Source: Sphingobacteriales bacterium (GTDB lineage Bacteria > Bacteroidota > Bacteroidia > Chitinophagales > JADIYW01). Taken from it: a DNA stretch of 64,000 nucleotides. Both the position numbers and the translations under genes were made by a program. The stretch is taken from the NCBI GenBank assembly GCA_947460245.1, contig CANHGL010000001.1, positions 124,001 through 188,000 of the forward strand. The letters are read 5' to 3'. This document shows, in pieces, positions 8,490 through 17,941 of this stretch; the stretch's first letter is position 1; every line of letters starts with the position of its first letter. The notes below the pieces were generated by a model. That model searched no databases, was not told the DNA's origin, and saw nothing but the letters and a program-made list of their open reading frames with translations.

Positions 8490-9680
8490 ATGATGGTAAT
8501 GTTAAAAGCAAGAAACTATATATTACTCCTCTTTCATTTAGTTGTTTCACTAAGTTTTGGGCAGGATGCTACTGCTGTTAAGACTAATTATCTTAGCGAA
8601 CTGGAGCAATATAAGCTGACCTATATAAAGAAGCTTATCGACTCAGTTGGATTATCTGCACCTATCAAAGGGGAAGAAATTATAAAACATGCTGCTTATG
8701 TTACGAGCTACAATACAACCCATAGGACGCCAAACTATGTTGTACATGTGTTACCCAAAGATGTTTTATATAGCACTCAATCGCGCAGTAATGACTTCAG
8801 ACCCGACCCCTTAGTTAAAAAGAATATGTCGGGTGCAGAAGATTACCAAGGCTCTGGATTTGATAGAGGACATATGGCTCCCTCAGCAGATTTCAATTGG
8901 AGTAAAATAGCAGTTAGTGAATCTTTCTATTACTCCAACATGGTTCCTCAGAATCCGGGTTTAAATAGAGGGACCTGGAGAAAACTGGAGATGAAAATCA
9001 GAGAGTGGGCTATAGACAATAATGAATTAATCATTGTAAGCGGTCCTATTTTAAAAGATGGATTACCAAAAATACAAGGCGGATCATTTAATGTATCCAT
9101 ACCCGAATACCTTTATAAAATTGTATTAGACTATTACCCTCCAACATATAAAGCTATTGCCTTTCTATACCCAAATCGTAATGTACCAATGGATTTAGAA
9201 GACCATGTCGTATCTATAGATAGCATAGAACATCTTACCGGTATAGACTTTTTTCAAAAACTTAATGATAAGATAGAACGAACAATAGAAGCTGAACAAG
9301 ATATCAGCCAATGGGAGACAGACCTATCGGATAACGAAAGCAGCAGTAAATTTATTCCTAAAGATTTTGGAAAAGGGAAGATTAACAGTACACAAGTCAA
9401 TGATTTTATTGGAAAGGAAGTCTGTATTTGTGGCAAGGTAGTTGGTGCTAAATACACAGAAAACGGCACCAACAATCCTACCTACATCAATCTGGATAAA
9501 AAATATCCAAACCAGCTTTTCACTATAATGATTTTTGGAGATGCACGAAGAAATTTCTCCTACAAACCGGAACAATTTTTACTCCAAAAAACAATCTGCG
9601 TAAAGGGGAAGATTACAACATTTAGAGGAAGTCCTCAGATTATAGCCACCAAAGAAAAACAAATAGAGGTAGAGGAATAA
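8490..9680 (+). CDS. Secreted DNA/RNA non-specific endonuclease (NUC family) with C-terminal OB-fold-like domain
   Basis: This is a protein of about 396 residues with an N-terminal signal peptide (LLLFHLVVSLSFGQ). The NUC/EndA catalytic signature DRGHMAPSADF lies at about residue 125; its histidine is the general base and a downstream Asn in the MVPQNPGLNRGTW segment binds the metal. Residues about 300-390 (VNDFIGKEVCICGKVVG and onward) resemble an OB-fold nucleic-acid-binding domain. The likely location is periplasmic or extracellular, degrading nucleic acid for nutrition or as a matrix remodeller. Three ATGs lie at 8490, 8493 and 8499; all give the same signal peptide. A longer frame from 8466 starts inside the preceding terminator hairpin and is rejected. 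Confidence 0.85.
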   Translation: MMVMLKARNYILLLFHLVVSLSFGQDATAVKTNYLSELEQYKLTYIKKLIDSVGLSAPIKGEEIIKHAAYVTSYNTTHRTPNYVVHVLPKDVLYSTQSRSNDFRPDPLVKKNMSGAEDYQGSGFDRGHMAPSADFNWSKIAVSESFYYSNMVPQNPGLNRGTWRKLEMKIREWAIDNNELIIVSGPILKDGLPKIQGGSFNVSIPEYLYKIVLDYYPPTYKAIAFLYPNRNVPMDLEDHVVSIDSIEHLTGIDFFQKLNDKIERTIEAEQDISQWETDLSDNESSSKFIPKDFGKGKINSTQVNDFIGKEVCICGKVVGAKYTENGTNNPTYINLDKKYPNQLFTIMIFGDARRNFSYKPEQFLLQKTICVKGKITTFRGSPQIIATKEKQIEVEE

Positions 9681-9686
9681 AGCGGG

Positions 9687-10355
9687 TTAGTTCGGCAATT
9701 CTCCGATAATTGTAATACCACCCTTCACCTTCTGGCCAATATGAATATTTATTTTTGTATCTAAAGGCAAGAAGAGATCTACCCTGGAGCCAAACTTAAT
9801 AAATCCGAAATCAGCACCCTGCTCTACAGAATCCCCCTCGCTGATGTTGTATACTATCCTGCGTGCTACTTTTCCTGCTATCTGACGTATCAGCACGTCT
9901 ACACTTCCATTATCCAAAACGATACTGGTTCTTTCGTTCTCTGTTGATGACTTAGGATGCCAAGCTACCAGATATTTTCCTTCATGATATTTGGCGTATT
10001 TTACCTCTCCCGCAATAGGAGTTCTGTTTACATGGACATTACTTGGTGACATAAACACTGAAACTTGCAAACGCTTATCTCCAAAATATTCAGGCTCATA
10101 TACCTCCTCAATAACCACTACTTTACCATCTGCAGGACAAATAATCTTATTGTCATCTGTAATAATATGCCTTCTGGGGTTTCTAAAGAAATAAGTAACA
10201 AAACAGAAAATAAAAAAGGTAACTGAAAATATTATCCAACTTAGTACTGGACCAGTATGGAGGATAAGATTAAAAAAGAGATTTAGAAACAATACCACTA
10301 GAAACGTAGTTAAAACTATCTTCCAGCCTTCCTTATGAATATATGTACTGCTCAT
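9687..10355 (-). CDS. psd: Phosphatidylserine decarboxylase family protein
   Basis: This is a 222-residue short-form Psd. Two membrane segments lie within about residues 12-55. The core contains PADGKVV, the FMSPSNVHVNRTP segment with its conserved histidine, and a FGSRVD motif near residue 187 where the Gly-Ser bond is self-cleaved to form the pyruvoyl cofactor. It converts phosphatidylserine to phosphatidylethanolamine in the inner membrane. No phosphatidylserine synthase gene is adjacent. The gene is convergent with the nuclease gene, with six bases between the stops and no terminator hairpin. A -7 box is present upstream at 10390-10397, giving a leader of roughly 30 bases. Confidence 0.9.
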   Translation of the reverse strand: MSSTYIHKEGWKIVLTTFLVVLFLNLFFNLILHTGPVLSWIIFSVTFFIFCFVTYFFRNPRRHIITDDNKIICPADGKVVVIEEVYEPEYFGDKRLQVSVFMSPSNVHVNRTPIAGEVKYAKYHEGKYLVAWHPKSSTENERTSIVLDNGSVDVLIRQIAGKVARRIVYNISEGDSVEQGADFGFIKFGSRVDLFLPLDTKINIHIGQKVKGGITIIGELPN

Positions 10356-10389
10356 TTTATCTTTTTAGTAAGTCCGCTTAGGCGGGAAT

Positions 10390-10397
10390 CAAAATTA
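10390..10397 (-). promoter_or_regulatory. Predicted -7 promoter box of psd
   Basis: Read on the minus strand the bases are TAATTTTG, an exact TAnnTTTG match, 34 bases before the psd ATG. A small CCGC/GCGG hairpin lies between the box and the gene. Confidence 0.55.
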
Positions 10398-10436
10398 AGT
10401 ATATATACGGAATACACAAATAAAGGAGCCACATTA

Positions 10437-10480
10437 GGGTACTTGTACCCATAAAGTTAACGTTAGCCTAAACTCTAACG
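10437..10480. repeat. Two small inverted repeats between psd promoter and oppC-like stop
   Basis: GGGTAC-TT-GTACCC (10437-10450) is a perfect inverted repeat. CGTTAG (10461-10466) pairs with CTAACG (10475-10480) across 8 bases. Neither is followed by a T tract on the minus strand, so they are not convincing terminators for the permease gene that ends at 10502. Their role is unknown. Confidence 0.4.
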
Positions 10481-10501
10481 CGGTAAGAAGCTTTTTGTAA
10501 A

Positions 10502-11731
10502 TTACTCTATGGTTGATCCTTTTACATCAAATGCATCGCGCAATCCATTACCTAACAGATTGAATGCCAGCACTAAAACCATAATACATACACCAGGCGC
10601 TAAAGCTAGAAAAGCTTTATCAGGCGTCAGAAGATATGCCCGGTGATCATTCAGCATAGAGCCCCAGCTAGGTGTTGGTGGTTTAACCCCAATACCTACA
10701 AAGCTCAAACCAGCCTCTATAAGGATAGCCGAAGCAAAGTCTGACGCAGCTATAACCATAATGGGTCCGATGATATTAGGTAAAATATGTTTTAAGATAA
10801 TCCTGGCGTTATTATACCCCAATCCACGTGCAGCTTGTATATATTCCATTTCCCGAACGGAAAGCACCTGACCGCGCACAATTCTGGCCACTTCCACCCA
10901 CATCGACAAACCTACTGCAATAAATATGGCAAGAAAGGAATTGATCTTGTCTCCTATCGCGAAACGTATTGCCATAGCCAAAAGGATAGTCGGAATTGCC
11001 CATACTACATTTATAAACCACATAATGACATTATCCAACCAACCCCGATAAAACCCTGCAACGCTCCCCATGAAAATTCCGATAGTCAGAGAAATTAAAA
11101 CGGCAACCAATCCAACAGACAAGGAAACACGAACCCCAAAAAGGAGCCTGCTCAGTATATCTCTACCATAACCATCCGTCCCAAGTAAATATGTTCTACT
11201 AATAATCCGATTTCTTTCTATCTCCTCCTTAAGCACTGATACCGAAATCGTCTTTTGCTCATTATTAAATTCTGTAAAAAGAACCTTATCTCCATTTATA
11301 ACCCTGATTGAATCATTCATAGATAATGCGAAGTTCACATCCGCCATTGGCAGAATTAGAGTTCCAGGTGTTCTACCTACACCGGTATAGGTTTGCAGCA
11401 CCATATTCGCATGCGCATCATAGCTATAAGAAACAATGGGAATTAACTGATCCGGATTCTCTTTACCAATAAAAATTCGTTTGAAAACAGAAGATGATGA
11501 TTCCTGTCTATTCTTTTTTACAAGTAACGTTTTTATGCCAAATCCTGGATTTGCATTAGCAATCTCCAAAACCTGATCATCTGCATCCGGTGTTCTATCC
11601 GGAGAGATAGACGGTCCGAGAATTGCTATAAAAATTGCAATAACAATAAGCAATAAACTTAAGATGGCAGGTTTATTCCTTACCAGCCTCTTCCATGTTT
11701 TCCTGATGGGTGAATCATGAGCACCTGACAT
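10502..11731 (-). CDS. Peptide/nickel-type ABC transporter permease (OppC/DppC family)
   Basis: This is a permease of about 409 residues. It has an OppC-type N-terminal segment (RLVRNKPAILSLLLIVIAIF) with the first membrane helix, then a long periplasmic insertion of about 110 residues, then the binding-protein-dependent transport domain with the EAA-loop region (EYIQAARGLGYNNARIILKHILPN). It would form a heterodimeric channel with an OppB-type permease and be powered by OppD/OppF. None of those partners nor a binding protein is in the window, so this is a scattered subunit. I chose the ATG at 11731; the longer frame starts at a TTG next to TATCTTTA, a near match to the -7 box, which is better read as promoter. 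Confidence 0.85.
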   Translation of the reverse strand: MSGAHDSPIRKTWKRLVRNKPAILSLLLIVIAIFIAILGPSISPDRTPDADDQVLEIANANPGFGIKTLLVKKNRQESSSSVFKRIFIGKENPDQLIPIVSYSYDAHANMVLQTYTGVGRTPGTLILPMADVNFALSMNDSIRVINGDKVLFTEFNNEQKTISVSVLKEEIERNRIISRTYLLGTDGYGRDILSRLLFGVRVSLSVGLVAVLISLTIGIFMGSVAGFYRGWLDNVIMWFINVVWAIPTILLAMAIRFAIGDKINSFLAIFIAVGLSMWVEVARIVRGQVLSVREMEYIQAARGLGYNNARIILKHILPNIIGPIMVIAASDFASAILIEAGLSFVGIGVKPPTPSWGSMLNDHRAYLLTPDKAFLALAPGVCIMVLVLAFNLLGNGLRDAFDVKGSTIE

Positions 11732-11843
11732 TCTTGCAATTTTGACTAAAGATAACAAAAGGGGCTTATGATTTCCTATTCAATCAGACACCTGTATTTT
11801 TATTTTGTCGATAACTTAACAATGAATTCAAATCCTCAGAAGG

Positions 11844-11851
11844 TATCTTTG
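11844..11851 (+). promoter_or_regulatory. Predicted -7 promoter box directly before pcrA
   Basis: TATCTTTG is an exact TAnnTTTG match with only five bases between it and the ATG at 11857. The expected transcript start therefore falls on or next to the start codon. Confidence 0.6.
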
Positions 11852-11856
11852 CTAAC

Positions 11857-14175
11857 ATGCAATTTTTATCGGAATTAAATGAATCTCAGCACAGTGCCGT
11901 CACCACTACGGATGGACCGGTAATGATAATTGCAGGGCCGGGATCAGGAAAAACAAGAGTACTTACTTATCGTATTGCTTACTTGATCAAGAACGGAGTA
12001 GATCCATTCCGTATCATGGCGCTCACCTTTACCAATAAGGCTTCTGCCGAAATGCGGGAGCGAATAGCACATATTGTTGGCAGTGAGGCCCGCAATCTTT
12101 ATATGGGAACCTTTCACTCCGTATTTGCGCGAATTCTGCGTGCTGATGCTCAAAGATTGGGGTATCCAAATAATTTTACTATTTACGATCCCGACGACGC
12201 TAAAAGCCTATTAAAATCCATCATAAAAGAGATGGGGCTAAACGACAAACTGTATAAGGCTGCTACAGTATACTATAGAATCTCCAGCGCAAAAAACGCC
12301 CTGATAGATGCGCAAAAATACAAAGAGAATATCGACTTCATTTCAGATGATGAGAGTGCAGGAAGACCAATGATTTCAGAGATTTATATGAAATATCAAG
12401 ATCGCTGTTTTAAATCAGGTGCAATGGATTTTGACGATCTGCTCTTAAAGATGTATGAACTACTGATTAAATTTCCCGATGTACTATACAAATACCAGCA
12501 TCGTTTTACATACTTAATGATTGATGAATTTCAGGATACTAATTTTGCACAGTATGAAATTGTTAAATTGCTCGCTGCACAGCATGAAAATGTAAGTGTG
12601 GTAGGCGATGACGCTCAGAGCATATACGCATTCCGTGGTGCTACTATTGCCAATATCTTAAATTTTGAGCGTGACTATCCGGATTTAAAGGTATTTAAAC
12701 TCGAGCAAAATTACCGCTCAACAGAATATATCGTAAATGCTGCCAATGATATTATCAAACACAACACGGCACAAATCGCGAAAAATATATGGACAGCAAA
12801 TAAAGGCGGAGAAAAAATAAAGGTATACAAAACATCCAGCGATAATGATGAAGCACGAATAGTTGCCGATACCATCTTCGATCAGAAAATGCGTCAGCAT
12901 CTCAGACACTCAGAATTTGCCATCTTATATCGCACCAATGCTCAATCGCGCTCCTTTGAGGAAGCATTAAGAAAATTAAATATCCCATATAAAATTTACG
13001 GAGGCTTATCTTTTTACCAACGTAAAGAGGTGAAAGACTTTATTTCTTATCTGCGGATTGTAGTTAATCCAAATGACGAGGAGGCCCTTAAACGTGTCAT
13101 TAACTATCCTGTAAGGGGCATAGGAAATACAAGCATAGACAGGCTTATAGTTGCGGCCAATGAACACAATCTACCCTTGTGGCACATTGTAGAGCACCCA
13201 GAATTAATGGAAGATACCCAAGGCAGGGCAAAAGGGCTGATAAAAAATTTCAGCATGATGATTAAAAGCTTCCAAGCCATGTTGAGAAGCAAAAATGCCT
13301 ATGAAATTGCAGAGTATATTGGGAAACAAACCGGACTGATAGACGAGCTATTTAAAGATAAGACCGCTGAGGGCATCTCTCGCTTTGAAAATATTCAGGA
13401 ACTACTAAATGGTATCAAAGAATATACGGTTGGAGAGAAACCAGAATATGAAGAAGACGAAGTAAAACCCGAAAACGATTTAGCGGCTTACCTACAGCAG
13501 ATTTCTTTGCTAACAGATATCGATGATGAAAATACGGATGACCGAGAGAAGGTAAAACTGATGACTATCCATGCAGCAAAAGGACTAGAGTTTACAAGTG
13601 TTTTTGTTGTTGGGCTGGAAGAAAATCTATTTCCCTCTATCATGGCTATGAATAGCCGCGATGAACTTGAAGAAGAGCGCAGACTGTTTTATGTAGCCGT
13701 AACCAGATCTAAACGCTTTCTTACACTTTCCTATGCACTTACACGCTTTAAGTTTGGACAACTTAACTACTGTGACGCCAGTCGGTTTATAGAAGAGATT
13801 TCTGAAGATAATAAAATATTCTTCGGGCAGCGGGAGAAACCAAGACCTGAACAAAGAAATAGCGGACCAGAAGAAGGGAATTCTAAATGGTATCTAAGTA
13901 AACAATATCAGAAACCTGAAGAAAAGATTACGCCTAAATATGAACCTCCAAAGCATCTTACAAAGATACAGAAGGTGTCTAATGATGGGGTTTCTATCTC
14001 TACAGACCTCAGAGAACTACAAACCGGTATGCGCGTAATGCATGAAAAGTTTAACGAAGGAAAGGTAGTTGGACTGGAAGGAAATGGAGAGAATAAGATT
14101 GCTACTATATTCTTTGAAGGCATCGGGAACAAGAAGATTATGCTAAAATTTGCAAAATTGCAGATTATAGGATAA
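11857..14175 (+). CDS. pcrA: ATP-dependent DNA helicase PcrA/UvrD
   Basis: This is a 772-residue superfamily 1A helicase of full family length. Walker A (AGPGSGKT) is at residues 26-33, DEFQDT at about 223, followed by GDDAQSIYAFRGA, QNYRST, TIHAAKGLEF and LFYVAVTRS. The last 50 residues (from about GMRVMHEKFNEGKVVG) match the PcrA/UvrD C-terminal Tudor-like domain that contacts RNA polymerase. It acts in nucleotide excision repair, in removing RecA from DNA and in resolving transcription-replication conflicts. The N-terminus LSELNESQHSAV aligns with the usual family start, so the ATG is well supported. The gene stands alone; it is distinct from the AddA-like helicase at 1593-4718. Confidence 0.95.
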   Translation: MQFLSELNESQHSAVTTTDGPVMIIAGPGSGKTRVLTYRIAYLIKNGVDPFRIMALTFTNKASAEMRERIAHIVGSEARNLYMGTFHSVFARILRADAQRLGYPNNFTIYDPDDAKSLLKSIIKEMGLNDKLYKAATVYYRISSAKNALIDAQKYKENIDFISDDESAGRPMISEIYMKYQDRCFKSGAMDFDDLLLKMYELLIKFPDVLYKYQHRFTYLMIDEFQDTNFAQYEIVKLLAAQHENVSVVGDDAQSIYAFRGATIANILNFERDYPDLKVFKLEQNYRSTEYIVNAANDIIKHNTAQIAKNIWTANKGGEKIKVYKTSSDNDEARIVADTIFDQKMRQHLRHSEFAILYRTNAQSRSFEEALRKLNIPYKIYGGLSFYQRKEVKDFISYLRIVVNPNDEEALKRVINYPVRGIGNTSIDRLIVAANEHNLPLWHIVEHPELMEDTQGRAKGLIKNFSMMIKSFQAMLRSKNAYEIAEYIGKQTGLIDELFKDKTAEGISRFENIQELLNGIKEYTVGEKPEYEEDEVKPENDLAAYLQQISLLTDIDDENTDDREKVKLMTIHAAKGLEFTSVFVVGLEENLFPSIMAMNSRDELEEERRLFYVAVTRSKRFLTLSYALTRFKFGQLNYCDASRFIEEISEDNKIFFGQREKPRPEQRNSGPEEGNSKWYLSKQYQKPEEKITPKYEPPKHLTKIQKVSNDGVSISTDLRELQTGMRVMHEKFNEGKVVGLEGNGENKIATIFFEGIGNKKIMLKFAKLQIIG

Positions 14176-14227
14176 TGTTAGTCCTTAAACACTTAAGGAA
14201 TATGCCTAAAAACCTTATTTTTAACAC

Positions 14228-16099
14228 GTGAAGCATCTTCTTTTAGTAATACTTCTTTTATTTTCTTACCTGTTTGATTTTGGTCAGATTGTAATTACCA
14301 AACCTAATCCTAAATTATATTACGACACCAAGTTGGTTACGCTGGAAAATCCCGTTTTGAGAAGACCAGATTCCTTGATTGAAAATTTCCACCGCTATAA
14401 CACTACAGAACAACAGTTTTTCCCCTACAATAATATTGGAAATTATGGCACTGCCTATTACTCCTTGATGTTTACAAATGATAACCCCATAGGATATAAA
14501 AATGGATTCAATGCATTTGATTTGTATTTTTTCAAACATGAAAAAATAAAATACTATAAAACCAAAACTCCATATACATATCTGGATTTTGTATTTGGCG
14601 GGAAAGAAGAAATTGTTGGTGGAGCATCGTTTGCTTATAATATCAAACCCAATATAAACTTCGGGTTTGAATATAAACGAAACAACTTCAAAGGGAAAAA
14701 CCTTAACCAGGCTTCCATTCATAATCTATTTTCATTTAATCATTGGTTTCAGAGTAAAAATAATTTTTACGACTTAAAGGCTTGCTTTATATATAATGGC
14801 ATAAAGAATCAGGAAAACGGAGGCTGGGCTGTAAGTGATGTATATGACAATCCGCTTTACACTAGAAATAAAAGTTTTGCCCCTGTAGAATTAAATGATG
14901 CTATCAATAAGTGGAGCGAAAGAAATCTTGCTATCACCCAACAATTTAATTTAGGCCCCAGGCAAGAAGTACAGATTAATGATTCTACCCACAGAAAAAT
15001 GGTACAACCCAAATTTGCTATAGAGCACCAATTGGAGTTTGACCATTGGAAAATGTATTACAAAGACTACGAAAAAGACTCCTCTTTTTACGATAGACTC
15101 ATTTACAACACTGATTCTACACAAGATTATACTAAGACATGGAAAGTGCGCAATGGCTTCTATTTTAAAAATATTAAAAATGATAGTGCACCAAAGAAAT
15201 TTATGTTTGCCGCTGGTATACAATATGATTTTATCCGTTACACACAAAGATTTACCAATGATTTCATCCACGATTTACAACTAAAGGCAACTGTATACAA
15301 CTTATCAGATTCCGCCTTATTTGGATATTCAGTTGCTGCTGCTGTAGATATAGCACCAAAATATATCGGCGACTTCAATATCAATTTTCTAGGAAAACTA
15401 AATTTTAAGAAAAGTATATCCTTGGGCATAAAGGGAGACGTCTCCCTGGCCTCACCTGCGCAAAAGGAACAATTCTATTTTGGAAATCACTACACGTACT
15501 CCAATACATTCAATAAAGTATTTCAAATTAAATTGGAAGGTGTATTTGAATGGAAGAAACAACTCCTATTTATCCATCTTCAGGATTACGTCATAAAGAA
15601 TTATATTTATTATGATACAGCGTCGCTTCCGCAACAATATAATAAACCGTTAAACATACTTGTAGTTAAACTCGTTAAAAACTTTAACACCAAACATATT
15701 TTCTCCGGCACTGAGCTTTATACACAATGGGTCTCCAACAGCAATATCATTCGCCTTCCAACACTTGCCGTTAAACAAACCCTCTATTATAAAGGTGGAT
15801 TTATCTCTGGCAAACTTAATGCACAACTAGGGTTTGACATCACCTATAATATGAATTTTAAAGGCAATGCCTACAACCCTTCTCTCGCAGTATTTCATCT
15901 CCAGGAGAAAGATATACTGAAGTTCTATCCTATACTCGATGTTTTCTTTGATATTCATGTGAAGCGTACTAATATCTTCTTGCGCATGCAACATGTAAAT
16001 CAGGGTATGTTTAAACAGAAAGGCATTTATACCGCTCCGGGATACGGATTTATGGACCGAAAATTTCTTGCAGGAATTACCTGGCAATTCTATGATTAA
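14228..16099 (+). CDS. Putative outer-membrane porin (Porin_10-like, Bacteroidota)
   Basis: This is a 623-residue secreted protein with a signal peptide (LLLVILLLFSYLFDFGQ) and a start region rich in aromatic residues. Features of the Bacteroidota putative-porin family include YFPYNN-like segments, the LGNYG-type turn (IGNYGTAYY), alternating hydrophobic strands through the length and a C-terminal aromatic residue pattern (LAGITWQFYD). It probably forms a beta-barrel in the outer membrane; the substrate is unknown. The start is GTG at 14228, the only start that yields the complete signal peptide. The gene lies 52 bases after pcrA and 30 bases before a glycosyltransferase gene. Confidence 0.75.
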   Translation: MKHLLLVILLLFSYLFDFGQIVITKPNPKLYYDTKLVTLENPVLRRPDSLIENFHRYNTTEQQFFPYNNIGNYGTAYYSLMFTNDNPIGYKNGFNAFDLYFFKHEKIKYYKTKTPYTYLDFVFGGKEEIVGGASFAYNIKPNINFGFEYKRNNFKGKNLNQASIHNLFSFNHWFQSKNNFYDLKACFIYNGIKNQENGGWAVSDVYDNPLYTRNKSFAPVELNDAINKWSERNLAITQQFNLGPRQEVQINDSTHRKMVQPKFAIEHQLEFDHWKMYYKDYEKDSSFYDRLIYNTDSTQDYTKTWKVRNGFYFKNIKNDSAPKKFMFAAGIQYDFIRYTQRFTNDFIHDLQLKATVYNLSDSALFGYSVAAAVDIAPKYIGDFNINFLGKLNFKKSISLGIKGDVSLASPAQKEQFYFGNHYTYSNTFNKVFQIKLEGVFEWKKQLLFIHLQDYVIKNYIYYDTASLPQQYNKPLNILVVKLVKNFNTKHIFSGTELYTQWVSNSNIIRLPTLAVKQTLYYKGGFISGKLNAQLGFDITYNMNFKGNAYNPSLAVFHLQEKDILKFYPILDVFFDIHVKRTNIFLRMQHVNQGMFKQKGIYTAPGYGFMDRKFLAGITWQFYD

Positions 16100-16129
16100 T
16101 ATAATTTGTATTCCAAATAAAGAGCAACC

Positions 16130-17317
16130 TTGAAGAAAAAGCTACTCTTTCTTACCCCTACACTACCCTATCCTCCCATCAGCGGTGGTGTGATAAAATC
16201 TAATAAACTGGTACAATACCTAAGTAAGCATTATGCGCTCTCAATAGCCTGTTTATTTAAAAATGAGGATAAGAAATACAAAGACGACTTCTTGAATACA
16301 ATACAACTGGATGTCTTTATCTATGAAGCAATTGATATTCCGAGAAATATAGCCAATCTCTTGTTGTCAAACCTCTATGGAATACCCTTAAATATCTATC
16401 GCAACAGGTCCTCTGCATTAAAAGAGAAAATAGAAGCTATTATCCATGACTATGAAGCTGTATTTTGTGATCACTATGTAATGTTTCAATATATTCCTGA
16501 AGATTTCAAAGGAAAAATAATATTACATGAGCATAATTGCGAATACCTTATCTGGAAACGATATGCTGATATTGAGAAAAACATGTTTAAGAAAATTGCC
16601 TTACTCAATCAAGCTTACAGGATAAAGAAATATGAGCAAGAAATTTGTAAAAAAGCAGACAGAATTCTTGCTGCGCCAAATGACACAGAAGAACTAATAA
16701 AAATTGGTGCAAAACCAGACAAGTTCTATGAAACCTATCACCTTGGAGATGATTATTTGCTTGATGCTCCTGAATTAAATTTTGAGAAAACAGAACAATC
16801 ATTACTCTATATCGGAACCTTGAGCTGGGAAGCAAACATAGATGGGTTGCTATGGTTTATAGAAAATAGCTGGCCTTTAATTATTGATCAGCATCCAAAT
16901 ATTAAGCTTCATATTATCGGCAAAAATCCAGACAAACGCTTAAAAGAAATCGTAGCTCAAAATCCGGCCATACAGCTTCTCGGATTTGTGCAGAACCTAG
17001 AGCCTTTTTTTCAAAGATGTTTCGCATTCATTACCCCTCTTAGATTTGGCAGTGGAATAAAAGTAAAAGTAGTAAATGCACTATACAGAGGTATTCCATG
17101 CATAACTACATCCATCGGAGCCGAGGGCCTGGAAGTCATAGATGGAAAACATATCTTGATACGTAATCACGCGAAAGATTTTGCCGAAGCTATTGATCTC
17201 TTAATAAGAGATCAAAATAAATGGGAAGAAATCAGCAGAAATTCAAGGAGTCTTGCACAATCAAAATATACCTGGGATAAAGTATTGGAAAATAGCATAA
17301 AAGCTATTGAAGATTAA
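16130..17317 (+). CDS. Glycosyltransferase family 4-like (GT-B fold)
   Basis: This is a 395-residue GT-B glycosyltransferase. The N-terminal half opens with LFLTPTLPYPPISGG, the typical acceptor-side glycine loop. The C-terminal half has LLYIGTLSWEANIDGLLWF, LHIIGKNPD and FITPLRFGSGIKVKV, which form the nucleotide-sugar-binding side. It likely transfers a sugar during surface polysaccharide or glycoprotein synthesis; donor and acceptor cannot be read from sequence. The start is TTG at 16130, directly before KKKLLFLTP, with no better ATG. The gene ends in a 4-base convergent overlap with the lipoprotein gene, the two stops sharing TTAA. Confidence 0.82.
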   Translation: MKKKLLFLTPTLPYPPISGGVIKSNKLVQYLSKHYALSIACLFKNEDKKYKDDFLNTIQLDVFIYEAIDIPRNIANLLLSNLYGIPLNIYRNRSSALKEKIEAIIHDYEAVFCDHYVMFQYIPEDFKGKIILHEHNCEYLIWKRYADIEKNMFKKIALLNQAYRIKKYEQEICKKADRILAAPNDTEELIKIGAKPDKFYETYHLGDDYLLDAPELNFEKTEQSLLYIGTLSWEANIDGLLWFIENSWPLIIDQHPNIKLHIIGKNPDKRLKEIVAQNPAIQLLGFVQNLEPFFQRCFAFITPLRFGSGIKVKVVNALYRGIPCITTSIGAEGLEVIDGKHILIRNHAKDFAEAIDLLIRDQNKWEEISRNSRSLAQSKYTWDKVLENSIKAIED

Positions 17318-17838
17318 TTATTCAACTTGAGGGAAAAATTCCCCCTTAATCTATATAGTCTGTCGGCAGATGCGACATACTCATTATTGACATCTATACT
17401 GCCAGATATAATCTTCGTATTTAAATCTACGCTGGATATGACTATTTTACCATGCAACATTGGATACACCTTAAAACCGGTAGGAATTTTCTTTCTGAAT
17501 AAAAAAATTGCCCCTGTAATACCCGGTGGAGATTGCTCCGTATAATAGGTACCAACTTCAGCCTTTGCTGTATTAAAAATTATCTGATCGCGAGAGACAG
17601 GATCTGCGCCTGCGACTCCTAAGCTATCTAATACCACCGTATCTACTGCTATGATGTTTAAGGTATAAGAAGTATCTCCACTTACATTCAAATAAAAACT
17701 ACCCAGTGTTCCGGTAGTATCCACAAATAAATTTCCGCCTGGGTCAGGAATATTCTTATTATCTACACTACAGGAAAACAATACCAGGCTAATAAGTGCC
17801 GTAAGGAAAAAAGAATATTGCTTTGCAGTCAATTCCAT
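17314..17838 (-). CDS. Hypothetical lipoprotein
   Basis: This is a 174-residue predicted lipoprotein. The signal peptide ends in LVLFSCSVDN, a lipobox with the lipidated Cys at about residue 23. The mature part is rich in beta strands, with Thr/Ser/Val alternation and no cysteines, similar in style to small Bacteroidota envelope domains. No family could be recognised. A near-consensus promoter element (TATCTTTA on the minus strand) lies about 20 bases upstream. The gene is divergent from gldA; nothing ties the two functionally. Confidence 0.65.
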   Translation of the reverse strand: MELTAKQYSFFLTALISLVLFSCSVDNKNIPDPGGNLFVDTTGTLGSFYLNVSGDTSYTLNIIAVDTVVLDSLGVAGADPVSRDQIIFNTAKAEVGTYYTEQSPPGITGAIFLFRKKIPTGFKVYPMLHGKIVISSVDLNTKIISGSIDVNNEYVASADRLYRLRGNFSLKLNN

Positions 17839-17941
17839 CTGTATTGAATAATGTAAAGATAGCAGATTTCATCTGTTTATAGCCACTTTTTAGCTCCTCT
17901 TATGTTCGTAATATCTAGTTATCTCACAGAAATCTTCGGAT

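Noticed and set aside
14182-14199. Hairpin TCCTTAA-ACAC-TTAAGGA after pcrA as a terminator
   Set aside because: The stem is short and AT-rich and no T tract follows.
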